NCBI RefSeq assembly: GCF_900115735.1
Contig: NZ_FOXO01000006.1
Coordinates: 104,304 to 168,303 of the forward strand
Source: Butyrivibrio proteoclasticus
GTDB taxonomy: Bacteria > Bacillota > Clostridia > Lachnospirales > Lachnospiraceae
Length of the DNA: 64,000 nt
Direction: 5' to 3'
Part shown: piece after piece, positions 24,588 to 33,225 of the stretch
How the letters are laid out: each line of letters starts with the position of its first letter
Numbering within the stretch: position 1 is the stretch's first letter
The notes under the pieces: generated by a model
The model's input: the letters and a program-made list of their open reading frames with translations, nothing else
What the model was told of the DNA's origin: nothing
The model's database searches: none
Made by a program: the position numbers and the translations under genes

Positions 24588-26513
24588 TTAAGAATTGATC
24601 CTCTTTGTCATGTTTGGATCAATGTCAGGATTTATCTTGGTTATTTTGCGGTCGTAGGTCATAAGACCGTTGACCTCTTCTTCGACGTCGGAGACCTGCG
24701 TGTAAACTGCACCGGCAAGGCCCTTTGGAATAAGCGGCTTTAGATCCGCATTTATAAGATTGTAGTATGCGACACCAAGTTCATCTAAGGTGTCGTATTT
24801 TTTATAGCCGTAAACTCTGTCTACGCTGGAGTGGCCATCTATGTGGCAAGTGTATCCACCGTACTCGGATATGACAAATGCTCGCCCGTTTGGGTCGTTT
24901 TCCACGGAAAGAGGTCTGAAGTAATTGTGAACACTTCTAAAGTCTCCACTTCCTTCATCAAACCATCCACTGGCCTGATCAACAGGGCGTGTCTTATCTA
25001 GCTCTTTTGCCATAATGGTGGCACTTGCAGCATTGAATTGTCCCCAACCTTCGTTAAAGAGTACCCATGTTGCAATACTCGGAACATTATAGAGATACCT
25101 TATGGTGTTCTGCATCTCGTCGAGCCATTCCCTGCGACCTTCGGCCGAGCCTCTTGAGAAAGTCTTGTAGTAGGCCGGTCCGTCGGACATGCGTCCGAAT
25201 ACCTTAGGGAAAAGAGTTGGCAGATAAGAAACTACGGGCTTGGCATAAGAAGAACCGCCACTTACCATGTCCTGCCAAACTATCATTCCGAGTCTGTCGC
25301 AGTGATAGTACCAACGCGCAGACTCAACCTTTATATGTTTGCGCATCATATTAAAATGGAGGCGCTTCATCTCAGTTATGTCATATATAAGTGCATCATC
25401 AGATGGAGCTGTGTAGAGACCGTCAGGCCAGTAGCCCTGATCCAAAACTCCCATGAGGAAATATGGTCTTCCGTTTAAGAAGAACCTTGACTTTCCCCTG
25501 TCATCATATTTGACTTCAAAAGATCTCATGGCAAAATAGGAGCTTACGTGGTCCTGCTCGCATAAAATCTGAATCGGATACAGATAAGGATCCTCGGGAC
25601 TCCACAGGTGAGGAGTTTCAATCTTGAATTTAAAGCTATAATACGAAGGAGCAACAGCAGAATGATCTACGCCAATAGTAGGATATGTGTCTGACGAAAA
25701 TGACCAGTCGCCACTAAAGGTTGTTCCCGGATGAATATCGGAATCAGGCGACTTCACAAGTTCGTGTCCTGGAATTTTTACTGTTACGTTAGCCTTCTTG
25801 TTGGTTGCAACTTCTATAGTCACGGAATGAAGGTCTGCACCCGGATGTATTTTGATCTCTCTTACATAGATTTCGGGAACCTCTTCAATCCACACGGTTT
25901 GCCATATTCCGCTCTGAGCCGTGTAATACATTCCGCCGCGTTTTAAAGTCTGCTTGCCGCGGCTATGGTAAGATGAATCACTTGTGTCGCGGACTCTTAG
26001 GTAAATAGTATTATCAGAAGTATTTAATTTATCCTCTTTGAAAAAAAGAAAATCAGTTATATCAATTGTAAATGGCAGATATCCACCGCTGTGAGAACCG
26101 ACAAGAGAATCATTTACAAATACATCAGCAAACTGGTCAACTGCCCCAAAGTGCAGAAGTATTCTGGAAGTTGCTGATTTTCTTGTAATACAGGGGAGAT
26201 TTTTTTTGTACCACAGAAGTTGGTCCGGAAGGAGCTTCTTTTCGACTCCTGAAAGGATGGCTTCCGGTGAAAAAGGTACAAGTATATTTCCCTCCATTCG
26301 GGAAGGAAGCTCATCTCTTGAATTAACCGGGGCAAAAAGATATTCCCAATATCCGTTGAGATTGATGTAGCTATCACGGACGAACTGCGGACGAGGATAT
26401 TCTTTTAACAGATTGGAAGGATCAATGTTTTCACCCCAAGTTGTGTAGAGTCTGTTTAGAATGTCATCTTCGTGGGGCTTATCGATAGCTTTGATTGCAT
26501 CAATTAAGTCCAT
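24588..26513 (-). CDS. GH2-family glycosidase
   Basis: A 641-residue cytoplasmic family 2 enzyme. It has a leading stretch (about 20-45) of the PRPQFVRDSYINLNGYWEY type, a sugar-binding jelly-roll (HFGAVDQFADVFVNDSLVG, GGYLPFTIDIT), an immunoglobulin-like domain, and the catalytic barrel. The acid/base Glu is in TWVLFNEGWGQF and the nucleophile Glu in FVISEYGGYTCH. LMGVLDQGYWPDGLYTAP is typical of a GH2 group found in gut Firmicutes. The start follows AAGGATGG by 9 nt. It is the last gene of a minus-strand operon whose other members are membrane or protease-like proteins rather than sugar genes, which is unusual. The sugar specificity cannot be read. Confidence 0.9.
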   Translation of the reverse strand: MDLIDAIKAIDKPHEDDILNRLYTTWGENIDPSNLLKEYPRPQFVRDSYINLNGYWEYLFAPVNSRDELPSRMEGNILVPFSPEAILSGVEKKLLPDQLLWYKKNLPCITRKSATSRILLHFGAVDQFADVFVNDSLVGSHSGGYLPFTIDITDFLFFKEDKLNTSDNTIYLRVRDTSDSSYHSRGKQTLKRGGMYYTAQSGIWQTVWIEEVPEIYVREIKIHPGADLHSVTIEVATNKKANVTVKIPGHELVKSPDSDIHPGTTFSGDWSFSSDTYPTIGVDHSAVAPSYYSFKFKIETPHLWSPEDPYLYPIQILCEQDHVSSYFAMRSFEVKYDDRGKSRFFLNGRPYFLMGVLDQGYWPDGLYTAPSDDALIYDITEMKRLHFNMMRKHIKVESARWYYHCDRLGMIVWQDMVSGGSSYAKPVVSYLPTLFPKVFGRMSDGPAYYKTFSRGSAEGRREWLDEMQNTIRYLYNVPSIATWVLFNEGWGQFNAASATIMAKELDKTRPVDQASGWFDEGSGDFRSVHNYFRPLSVENDPNGRAFVISEYGGYTCHIDGHSSVDRVYGYKKYDTLDELGVAYYNLINADLKPLIPKGLAGAVYTQVSDVEEEVNGLMTYDRKITKINPDIDPNMTKRINS

Positions 26514-26527
26514 AATATACCATCCTT

Positions 26528-27259
26528 TTAGTGTTCTACTGTATTATTTGCATACTGCATGATAAGGTCCTGATAAAATGCTGCAAGCGTAGCATTGCGA
26601 TATACATTTATCCACAGAAGAGGGATAAAAAGAGTTATCACTCCAAGGAGCATGATCGGGATAAATGATACATTGAGATAAAGAAGCTTAAAACGATTGC
26701 CCTTCATGATACGTCTGCTTGTAGATAAAAGCTCTTTTGCACTTCTGTCCTGGAAATCATGAAGAAGGTAAAAAGCCTGTGAATAAGTCAGACGAACGTA
26801 AATATTTACTATAAGCTCTATGAAGAGAGCAAGTATTGTACCCAGGAAAAGATTTGGTGAAGAGTTGTGCTGTGACAGATAGAGAAGATATGTGGCAGGA
26901 AGCCCTATAACGAAGTCTACAAGCACAAACAGAGACTGAACTTTCACAGCCTTTTCCGGGAAAATCTTAAAACCGAAAAAGAGATCTGAGATGGTGACAT
27001 TCTGTGAATAGATCAGATTCATATAGAGGAATGTCTTGCCTGAAACAAGCACACCTAAAAGAATGCTTACAATAAGCACTATTACCTCATTTATTACATA
27101 CTGAACAATGCTTCCGGAACTGGAAACAGTGACAATGGCAGAAAGAATCAGCTGTATGATGATAACGATAAGATCCGCTGATATAAGTGTTCCATATTTT
27201 TCAAGAGAGCGCTCTTTTGCGATTGCTTTAAGTTCTGCTGATGATTTAAGATTAGTCAT
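26528..27259 (-). CDS. DUF975-family membrane protein
   Basis: A 243-residue integral membrane protein with about five hydrophobic segments. The head SSAELKAIAKERSLEKYGTL, and the late RIMKGNRFKLLYLNVSFIPIM followed by a LWINVYRNATLAAFY end, match the DUF975 family as I remember it; its function is not established. I prefer ATG 27259. A TTG ten codons upstream (27289) would overlap the preceding gene's stop. Neither has a strong ribosome binding site, so coupling to the upstream gene is likely. It lies 14 nt before the GH2 gene. Confidence 0.8.
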   Translation of the reverse strand: MTNLKSSAELKAIAKERSLEKYGTLISADLIVIIIQLILSAIVTVSSSGSIVQYVINEVIVLIVSILLGVLVSGKTFLYMNLIYSQNVTISDLFFGFKIFPEKAVKVQSLFVLVDFVIGLPATYLLYLSQHNSSPNLFLGTILALFIELIVNIYVRLTYSQAFYLLHDFQDRSAKELLSTSRRIMKGNRFKLLYLNVSFIPIMLLGVITLFIPLLWINVYRNATLAAFYQDLIMQYANNTVEH

Positions 27260-27278
27260 TTTAATGATAAGCCCTGCC

Positions 27279-27776
27279 TTATCCGGCAAGATCTACATTG
27301 TTCCCCACGCTCCATAGTCTGTCCATGGACTTTCTTGCCTTCTGATAAGGATTCTCCTCGTTTTCATATTTTATTTTGGTGGCTGTTGTTCCACCACATA
27401 CATAAACGCGCCCGCATTCAGGACATACAGCTGTCTTGATGGAAACAGAAGCCTGTAAGACTTTTCCGTTGTTCTGGGCTGCCTTTTTATATGCATTACT
27501 TACATGTTCCGCCTCGTGACCGCGGACTCTTGCACCTGCTGCTGCAGGATCAATGTGTTGTGCGCTCTTAAAGGAAACCATCTCATCAGAACCGTCCTGA
27601 TATTTGCGGTTCTTGCAGGTCTCACACTCTGCAGGAGATGATGTTTTTCCAGGAGCTTTCTGGGTAGACTCGTTTGGATTAAGGACTGGCTTTGGGCCCT
27701 CAGCAGCACTTGTGGAAGTGGCTGCATAACCATTGAACATTCCATATCCACCGCCTATTGCACCGATCATACTCAT
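27279..27776 (-). CDS. SprA-related putative metalloprotease with HExxH motif
   Basis: A 165-residue protein. The Gly/Ala/Ser/Pro-rich first third may be disordered. A zinc-type pair CETCKNRKY (about 54-62) is followed by RGHEAEHVSNA, an H-E-x-x-H metalloprotease signature, and then CPECGRVYVCGG, a second Cys cluster. This combination is seen in the SprA-related (PF12118-type) putative metalloproteases. No signal peptide is evident. ATG 27776 is chosen because AAGAGGTG lies 8 nt upstream; the ATG six codons earlier has none. It sits between two membrane-protein genes, so it may act at the membrane. Activity and target unknown. Confidence 0.8.
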   Translation of the reverse strand: MSMIGAIGGGYGMFNGYAATSTSAAEGPKPVLNPNESTQKAPGKTSSPAECETCKNRKYQDGSDEMVSFKSAQHIDPAAAGARVRGHEAEHVSNAYKKAAQNNGKVLQASVSIKTAVCPECGRVYVCGGTTATKIKYENEENPYQKARKSMDRLWSVGNNVDLAG

Positions 27777-27806
27777 AGGCACCTCTTTTCGCATAAGCTA
27801 TTACTG

Positions 27807-28211
27807 TTACAGATCGCTAAGCCCCAGCTCTTTTAACAGATCGTCAAAACTCTGACCGTTCATCTGCTCAGACATCTGATTGAGCTGTTGCCTGTAGGTA
27901 GGATCAGTAAGAATAGTATGCATAGATGAAACAAAAACAATGTAACCTAAAACTATACCAATAGTTCCATATATAATTCCGCGCTTTGCCTGAGGAAGCA
28001 ACTTTTTCTCTGCCCCCTTGGACAAAATGCCAAGGACAACTGCTACACCTCCAAGAACAATTCCTATATTCATGACAAAACAAAGAGGAATAGCTATAAG
28101 TCCTGTGACAAGAGCTACAGTTGCCATGTTTACATGACTGTCAAGCTGATTGTGACTCTTGTTGTAGTTGTAATTATTGTAGTAGTACTTATCATCCCCG
28201 TTATCGCTCAT
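27807..28211 (-). CDS. Small two-helix membrane protein (DUF4190-like)
   Basis: A 134-residue protein with an Asp/Asn/Tyr-rich cytoplasmic head (DNGDDKYYYNNYNYNKSHNQ), and two hydrophobic helices at about residues 29-62 and 77-96 joined by a basic loop (KGAEKKLLPQAKRG). This layout is typical of the loose DUF4190-like group. The tail is Gln/Met-rich and ends in DDLLKELGLSDL, perhaps an amphipathic helix. The start has a good GAGGAG site. First gene of the four-gene minus-strand operon and divergent from tex. No known function. Confidence 0.7.
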   Translation of the reverse strand: MSDNGDDKYYYNNYNYNKSHNQLDSHVNMATVALVTGLIAIPLCFVMNIGIVLGGVAVVLGILSKGAEKKLLPQAKRGIIYGTIGIVLGYIVFVSSMHTILTDPTYRQQLNQMSEQMNGQSFDDLLKELGLSDL

Positions 28212-28296
28212 ACAAAACTCCTCGCGAACACAATTTCATATATTAAATATACAATATTAACCGCTTTTTTACAATGTTTGTGCTTTTATGTAAGTC

Positions 28297-28326
28297 TTGA
28301 AAACAGTACAAAATGCTTGGTATAAT
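28297..28326 (+). promoter_or_regulatory. Promoter for tex
   Basis: TTGAAA (28297-28302), 18-nt spacer, TATAAT (28321-28326), about 75 nt upstream of the tex start codon. Confidence 0.65.
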
Positions 28327-28399
28327 AAGGGAGTGTGCTGATTTATAGAATTTTCAGCAAAAATTTATTATTAAATAGCTTTTTATAAGCGAGGAAAGT

Positions 28400-31081
28400 A
28401 TGGATATTGTATTAAAGATCAAAGAAGAACTTAACGTGGAAAAGTGGCAGGTAGAGGCTGCTGTCAAACTTATTGACGAAGGTAACACCATCCCATTTAT
28501 TTCTCGTTACAGAAAGGAAGTAACGGGCTCACTTAATGATGAGCAGCTTCGTAATCTTGATGAAAGGCTTAAGTACTTAAGAGGACTTGAAGAGCGCAGA
28601 GAGCAGGTACTTGCTTCTATCGAAGAACAGGGCAAGATGACTGATGAACTTAAGAGCAAGATCATAGCTGCAGAAACAATGGTAGCTCTGGAGGATCTTT
28701 ATCTTCCATACAGACCAAAGAGAAAAACAAGAGCCAGCGTTGCAAGAGAAAAGGGACTTGAAGGTCTTGCAAATATTCTTTTGGCACAAGAGACAACCAA
28801 GCCGCTTCAGGAGGAGGCTGCAGCATTCGTTGATCCGGAAAAAGGAGTTAACGACCCTGCAGAGGCACTTCAGGGAGCTATGGATATCATAGCCGAGGAT
28901 GTTTCTGACAACGCTGACTTTAGAACATATATTAGAGAAACAACAATGGAGCAGGGCATGCTTACAAGTAAGGCCAAGGACGAGAAGGCTCAGAGCGTGT
29001 ACGAGATGTACTACAATTACGAAGAGCCTGTTAAAAAAGTTCTCGGACACAGAGTGCTTGCTCTTAATCGTGGAGAAGCAGAGAAGTTCCTGGTTGTCAA
29101 GATTGAGGCACCTGAAGAACAGATCTTGCAGTACCTTGACAAAAAGATGATTAAAAATGATAACCCTGTCACATCTCCTGTAATAAAGGAGATTAATCAG
29201 GACGCATATGAAAGACTCATTGCACCTGCAATTGAGCGTGATATAAGAAATGAACTCACAGAAAAGGCTGAGGATGGAGCTATTTCAGTATTTGGCAAAA
29301 ACCTTACTCAGCTCCTTATGGCACCACCTATTGCCGGCAAGACTGTACTTGGCTGGGATCCGGCTTTCAGAACAGGCTGCAAACTTGCAATCGTTGATGC
29401 AACAGGAAAGGTTCTTGATACAAAGGTTATCTATCCTACAGCTCCTCAAAACAAAGTTGAGGAAGCCAAGGCTGAGCTTAAAAAGCTTATTGATAAATAT
29501 GATGTTGATCTTATTTCAGTAGGTAACGGTACTGCTTCAAGAGAGTCTGAGCAGGTTATTGTTGAGCTGCTAAAAGAACTGGATAAGCCTGTTCAATACG
29601 TTATTGTAAGTGAAGCCGGTGCTTCAGTTTACTCGGCAAGTAAGCTTGCTACAGAGGAGTTCCCACAGTTTGACGTAGGACAGCGTAGTGCAGCTTCAAT
29701 TGCCAGAAGACTTCAGGATCCTTTGGCTGAGCTTGTTAAGATCGATCCTAAGTCAATCGGTGTTGGTCAGTATCAGCACGACATGAACCAGAAAAAACTT
29801 GGAGAAGCCCTTGAAGGTGTAGTAGAGACCTGCGTTAACAAAGTTGGTGTAGACCTCAACACAGCATCAGCTCCACTTCTTCAGTACATTTCAGGTATCA
29901 GCAAAGTTATTGCAAAGAACATTGTTGAATATAGAGAAGAAAACGGTAAGTTTAACAGCAGAGCAGAGCTTTTAAATGTACCAAAGCTTGGACCTAAGGC
30001 ATACGAGCAGTGTGCAGGTTTCTTAAGGATCACTGACGGTGAGAACCCTCTCGATGCCACAAGTGTTCACCCTGAGTCCTATGATGCTACATTAAAGCTC
30101 ATGGATAAGCTTGGAATCACATTTGATGACGTAAGACAGGCTCAGAAGAATGCAGCTAAAGCTTCACTTGAAAAGCCTGCAGCTAAAAAGGAAGAAAAGC
30201 CAAAGCCACAGAAAAAAGTAAAGCAGGTTGTTATCAGGAATACAGGCACAGCTATGGGGGCTGCCCTGGCTGCTGCTCTTGCAGGAAGTAACCTTGCTGT
30301 TACAGAAAATGAGGCACCATCTTCAAATTCAAAGAAGGAAAAAGCGACTGAAAATACTTCAAATACAGCTCCAGCAACAGGATCACTGTCAAAGAAAGTA
30401 TCCGAGTCCGATAAAAAGAAACTTGCTGAGGAACTTGGAATCGGTGAGATCACACTTACAGATATCCTTTCAGAACTTGAGAAACCATCAAGAGACCCTC
30501 GTGAAAATATGCCTGCACCAATCCTTAGAAGCGATGTCCTTGATATGAAGGACTTAAAGCCGGGAATGGTACTTAAGGGAACAGTCAGAAACGTAATCGA
30601 CTTTGGATGTTTTGTAGATATAGGTGTTCACCAGGATGGACTTGTTCATATCTCACATATCACAGACAAGTATATTAAGCATCCTCTTGAGGCTGTAAGT
30701 GTGGGAGATATCGTAGATGTTCAGGTTCTTGATGTTGAGCTGGATAAAAAGAGAATATCTCTTTCAATGAAGCTTCAGGATCCAGCTAAAGTTGCGGCAG
30801 AAGCTGCTGCAAAAGCCGCAGAGCGACCTGCTCCAAAGGTAAAAGCTGAGGACAAAGTTTCAAAGCCTGCACCAAAGAGAACTTCAGTTGTTGATCAGGT
30901 TGCAAAGGCAGCAGGAGTAACCAGAAAAGCTGTTCCTGTTAAGAGGCCTGTTACAAGTGCTGCGAAGGCTGAGACACCAGTGGCTGCACCGAAGGCAGTT
31001 CAGACAGCAACAGCTACTGAGGCTCCAAAGAAGTTCAAGAAAAAAGGCATTGTGATATTTAAAGGAAATGCTAACGACTGA
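28400..31081 (+). CDS. tex: Tex-family RNA-binding transcription accessory protein
   Basis: An 893-residue protein of the Tex/Spt6-like family, which binds nucleic acid and affects transcription. Domains in order: Tex N-terminal helical region (1-190) with IPFISRYRKEVTGSLND, a YqgF-like RNase-H fold (about 320-460, VLGWDPAFRTGCKLAIVD), helix-hairpin-helix repeats (about 485-560, NTASAPLLQYISGISKVIAKN), then an S1 RNA-binding domain (about 720-795, GMVLKGTVRNVIDFGCFVDIG). Two parts are extra relative to the usual length of about 720-780: a Lys/Ala/Ser-rich linker (about 585-700) between the helical domains and S1, and an Ala/Lys/Pro-rich tail (about 795-893). GAGG precedes the start. Confidence 0.95.
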   Translation: MDIVLKIKEELNVEKWQVEAAVKLIDEGNTIPFISRYRKEVTGSLNDEQLRNLDERLKYLRGLEERREQVLASIEEQGKMTDELKSKIIAAETMVALEDLYLPYRPKRKTRASVAREKGLEGLANILLAQETTKPLQEEAAAFVDPEKGVNDPAEALQGAMDIIAEDVSDNADFRTYIRETTMEQGMLTSKAKDEKAQSVYEMYYNYEEPVKKVLGHRVLALNRGEAEKFLVVKIEAPEEQILQYLDKKMIKNDNPVTSPVIKEINQDAYERLIAPAIERDIRNELTEKAEDGAISVFGKNLTQLLMAPPIAGKTVLGWDPAFRTGCKLAIVDATGKVLDTKVIYPTAPQNKVEEAKAELKKLIDKYDVDLISVGNGTASRESEQVIVELLKELDKPVQYVIVSEAGASVYSASKLATEEFPQFDVGQRSAASIARRLQDPLAELVKIDPKSIGVGQYQHDMNQKKLGEALEGVVETCVNKVGVDLNTASAPLLQYISGISKVIAKNIVEYREENGKFNSRAELLNVPKLGPKAYEQCAGFLRITDGENPLDATSVHPESYDATLKLMDKLGITFDDVRQAQKNAAKASLEKPAAKKEEKPKPQKKVKQVVIRNTGTAMGAALAAALAGSNLAVTENEAPSSNSKKEKATENTSNTAPATGSLSKKVSESDKKKLAEELGIGEITLTDILSELEKPSRDPRENMPAPILRSDVLDMKDLKPGMVLKGTVRNVIDFGCFVDIGVHQDGLVHISHITDKYIKHPLEAVSVGDIVDVQVLDVELDKKRISLSMKLQDPAKVAAEAAAKAAERPAPKVKAEDKVSKPAPKRTSVVDQVAKAAGVTRKAVPVKRPVTSAAKAETPVAAPKAVQTATATEAPKKFKKKGIVIFKGNAND

Positions 31082-31085
31082 TTTT

Positions 31086-31117
31086 AAGACCACTTTGATT
31101 ATTCAGAGTGGTCTTTT
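31086..31117 (+). terminator. Rho-independent terminator after tex
   Basis: AAGACCACTTTGA (31086-31098) pairs with TCAGAGTGGTCTT (31103-31115), followed by TTT. Confidence 0.85.
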
Positions 31118-31277
31118 AGTTAATGCAAATAATTAGTTAGATTAGAGCAAAATATGCAAGGATAGTTGATTGTAAAGAAGGTATAATAATGATTGTGGAA
31201 ATCTGAATTTTTGTTTTCCAACGATGTTGATAAAGCAGAGTAAGAAACAAATTCTTTACAATTATTAGGAGGAAGGT

Positions 31278-32747
31278 ATGTTTTTTATAGGTGTAGATTT
31301 GGGGACTTCATCTGTTAAGCTCGTACTTATGGATGAAAAGGGAATTATTCATGGAACAACTTCAAGGGAATATCCTTTGTATTTCCCACAGCCGGGATGG
31401 TCAGAACAGAACCCTGAAGACTGGTACAGAGAGGCTGTAGATGGTCTTAAGGAACTTCTTAAGGATGTGGATAAAACGCAGGTTGCAGGCATCAGCTTTG
31501 GCGGTCAGATGCATGGACTTGTTATCCTTGATGAAAATGACAACGTTATCCGTCCTGCTATTCTTTGGAACGATGGAAGAACACAGAAACAGGTTGACTA
31601 TTTAAACGGCGAGATTGGAAAAGACAAGCTTTCTGAGTATACAGCCAATATCGCATTTGCAGGTTTCACAGCTCCTAAGATCCTTTGGGTTGAGGAGAAC
31701 GAGCCTGAGAACTTCAAAAAGATCAAAAAGATAATGCTTCCAAAAGATTATCTTGCATATAAGTTTACAGGAACATTCTGCACAGATTATTCAGATGCTT
31801 CAGGAATGCTCCTTCTTGATGTCAAGAACCGCAAGTGGTCCAAGGAGATGTGCGATATCTGCCATATCACTGAGGATATGCTTCCACAGCTCTTTGAGAG
31901 CTATGAGAAGGTTGGAGAACTTACAAAAGAGCTCTCTTCTGAACTTGGCTTAAATGAAGGTGTTGTAGTGGCAGCAGGTGCCGGAGACAACGCGGCAGCT
32001 GCAGTTGGAACAGGTACAGTAGGCAACAACAGATGTAATATTTCGCTTGGAACAAGCGGAACAATCTTCATGTCAGCTGACTCTTTTGCAGTAGATAAGA
32101 ACAATGCGCTTCATTCTTTTGATCATGCAGACGGACATTTCCATCTTATGGGATGCATGCTCAGCGCAGCAAGCTGCAATAAGTGGTGGATGGATGAAAT
32201 CCTTAAGACCAAGGATTATGCCGATGAGCAGAAGGGTATTGAGAAGCTTGGTGAGAACCACGTATTCTTTTTACCATATCTCATGGGAGAGAGATCACCA
32301 TGGAACAATCCTAACGCACGTGCCACATTTACAGGCATCACAATGGATACAACAAGAGAAGATATGACTCAGGCTGTTCTTGAGGGCGTTGCTTTTGCTA
32401 CAAGAGATATGTATGAAGTTGCAAAGTCTATCGGAGTTGCGCCAAAGAGAACAATGATCTGCGGCGGCGGTGCAAAGAGCCCTCTCTGGAGAAAGATGAT
32501 CGCTAACATCCTCAATATCGAAGTTGATGTTCCTGCCTGTGAGGAAGGACCTGGAATGGGTGGCGCAATGCTTGCTATGGTAGCATGTGGAGCTTATAAG
32601 AGCGTAGAAGAGGCAGCAGTTGCAATCGTTAAGGTTGATAAGACTGAGAAGCCTGATCCTGAGCTTGTTGAAAAATATGAGGCAAGATACCAGCAGTTTA
32701 AGAACATCTATCCTGCACTTGCTGATACTTTTGACAAGATCATCTGA
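31278..32747 (+). CDS. xylB: Xylulokinase
   Basis: A 489-residue FGGY-family sugar kinase that phosphorylates D-xylulose with ATP, sending xylose carbon into the pentose phosphate pathway. The N-terminal ATPase motif is DLGTSSVKLVLMDEKG, substrate contacts are in GQMHGLVILD, AILWNDGRTQ is characteristic of XylB, and the C-terminal nucleotide motif is ICGGGAKSPLWRKMIANI. Full length for the family. AGGAGGAAGG lies 6-8 nt before the start. It is a single-gene unit between terminators. A TATAAT (31182-31187) upstream may be its -10 box, but the matching -35 is poor. Its location before the glycan locus at 34.6-49 kb fits pentose release from xylan. Confidence 0.95.
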   Translation: MFFIGVDLGTSSVKLVLMDEKGIIHGTTSREYPLYFPQPGWSEQNPEDWYREAVDGLKELLKDVDKTQVAGISFGGQMHGLVILDENDNVIRPAILWNDGRTQKQVDYLNGEIGKDKLSEYTANIAFAGFTAPKILWVEENEPENFKKIKKIMLPKDYLAYKFTGTFCTDYSDASGMLLLDVKNRKWSKEMCDICHITEDMLPQLFESYEKVGELTKELSSELGLNEGVVVAAGAGDNAAAAVGTGTVGNNRCNISLGTSGTIFMSADSFAVDKNNALHSFDHADGHFHLMGCMLSAASCNKWWMDEILKTKDYADEQKGIEKLGENHVFFLPYLMGERSPWNNPNARATFTGITMDTTREDMTQAVLEGVAFATRDMYEVAKSIGVAPKRTMICGGGAKSPLWRKMIANILNIEVDVPACEEGPGMGGAMLAMVACGAYKSVEEAAVAIVKVDKTEKPDPELVEKYEARYQQFKNIYPALADTFDKII

Positions 32748-32787
32748 TAGTTTGATGACATATGAGCATGCCTTTGATAAGGCTTTC

Positions 32788-32810
32788 TGATAGGTGCCTA
32801 TCATTTTTTT
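32788..32810 (+). terminator. Rho-independent terminator after xylB
   Basis: TGATAGG and CCTATCA flank a tiny loop and are followed by seven T. Confidence 0.8.
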
Positions 32811-32878
32811 ATACTTTTATAAGACAAATGTTATCATTTGACCTATTGATTTTATAATCCATATAAGGTAATATTTAG

Positions 32879-32904
32879 GCGGATATAGTAATATATCCGC
32901 TTTT
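32879..32904 (+). other. Hairpin at the 5' side of the metK leader
   Basis: GCGGATATA-gtaa-TATATCCGC plus TTTT, a perfect 9-bp stem ending 13 nt before the riboswitch. A plausible promoter (TTATCA 32831-32836, 16 nt, TATAAT 32853-32858) lies upstream, which would place the hairpin inside the metK leader. It could be an extra terminator or a 5' stabiliser. Confidence 0.6.
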
Positions 32905-32917
32905 ACAATTTATTGTT

Positions 32918-33036
32918 CTCTTATTCAGAGTGGTGGAGGTACATAGGACCTATGAAGCCACGGCAACCCCTTGATTATTCAGGAAGGTGCCAACCTGAGC
33001 GTGCAATTCCGAGTTTCGGACTACGAGCAATAAGAG
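32918..33036 (+). ncRNA. SAM-I (S-box) riboswitch aptamer
   Basis: A classic S-box. P1 is CTCTTATT (32918-32925) with AATAAGAG (33029-33036). Next come CAGAGTGGTGGAGG, ATGAAGCCACGGCAACC and AAGGTGCCAACCTG, which are the conserved core of the SAM-binding junction. S-adenosylmethionine binding should stabilise P1 and thus permit the terminator at 33055-33101. The P1 3' strand runs on into GAGGAAC, which can instead pair with GTTCC at 33053-33057 as an antiterminator. It controls metK, the SAM synthetase, so this is end-product feedback. Confidence 0.96.
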
Positions 33037-33054
33037 GAACTTGTGATGATTAGT

Positions 33055-33101
33055 TCCACTCATTTGTGACATGCACGCGTCATAAATCGAGTGGATTTTT
33101 T
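33055..33101 (+). terminator. Riboswitch-controlled terminator
   Basis: TCCACTC (33055-33061) pairs with GAGTGGA, and TTGTGAC pairs with GTCATAA inside it. A run of T follows. This is the expression platform of the S-box. Confidence 0.92.
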
Positions 33102-33108
33102 GTGCAGA

Positions 33109-33187
33109 GCACTTGATGAGTTTTTTTTCGAATCTAGTGCGAACCACTTCTGTACACTAGGTTATTTCGAGTTTAGTGTAGCAGAAG
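33109..33187 (+). repeat. Double-hairpin interspersed repeat, copy 2
   Basis: The first dyad (33109-33140) has arms GCACTTGAT and ATCTAGTGC. The second (33153-33180) has arms TACACTA and TAGTGTA. The linker ACCACTTCTGT and tail GCAGAAG match copy 1 (159-241). Arm differences between copies are compensated. It lies in the metK leader between the riboswitch terminator and the ribosome binding site. Confidence 0.8.
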
Positions 33188-33225
33188 AATCATTTATGTA
33201 GCGCCAGGGCGCAGAAAGGTATTAT

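Noticed and set aside
32950..33147. Minus-strand open frame of 65 codons in the metK leader
   Set aside because: It is the antisense of the S-box and repeat; structure, not coding, explains the conservation.
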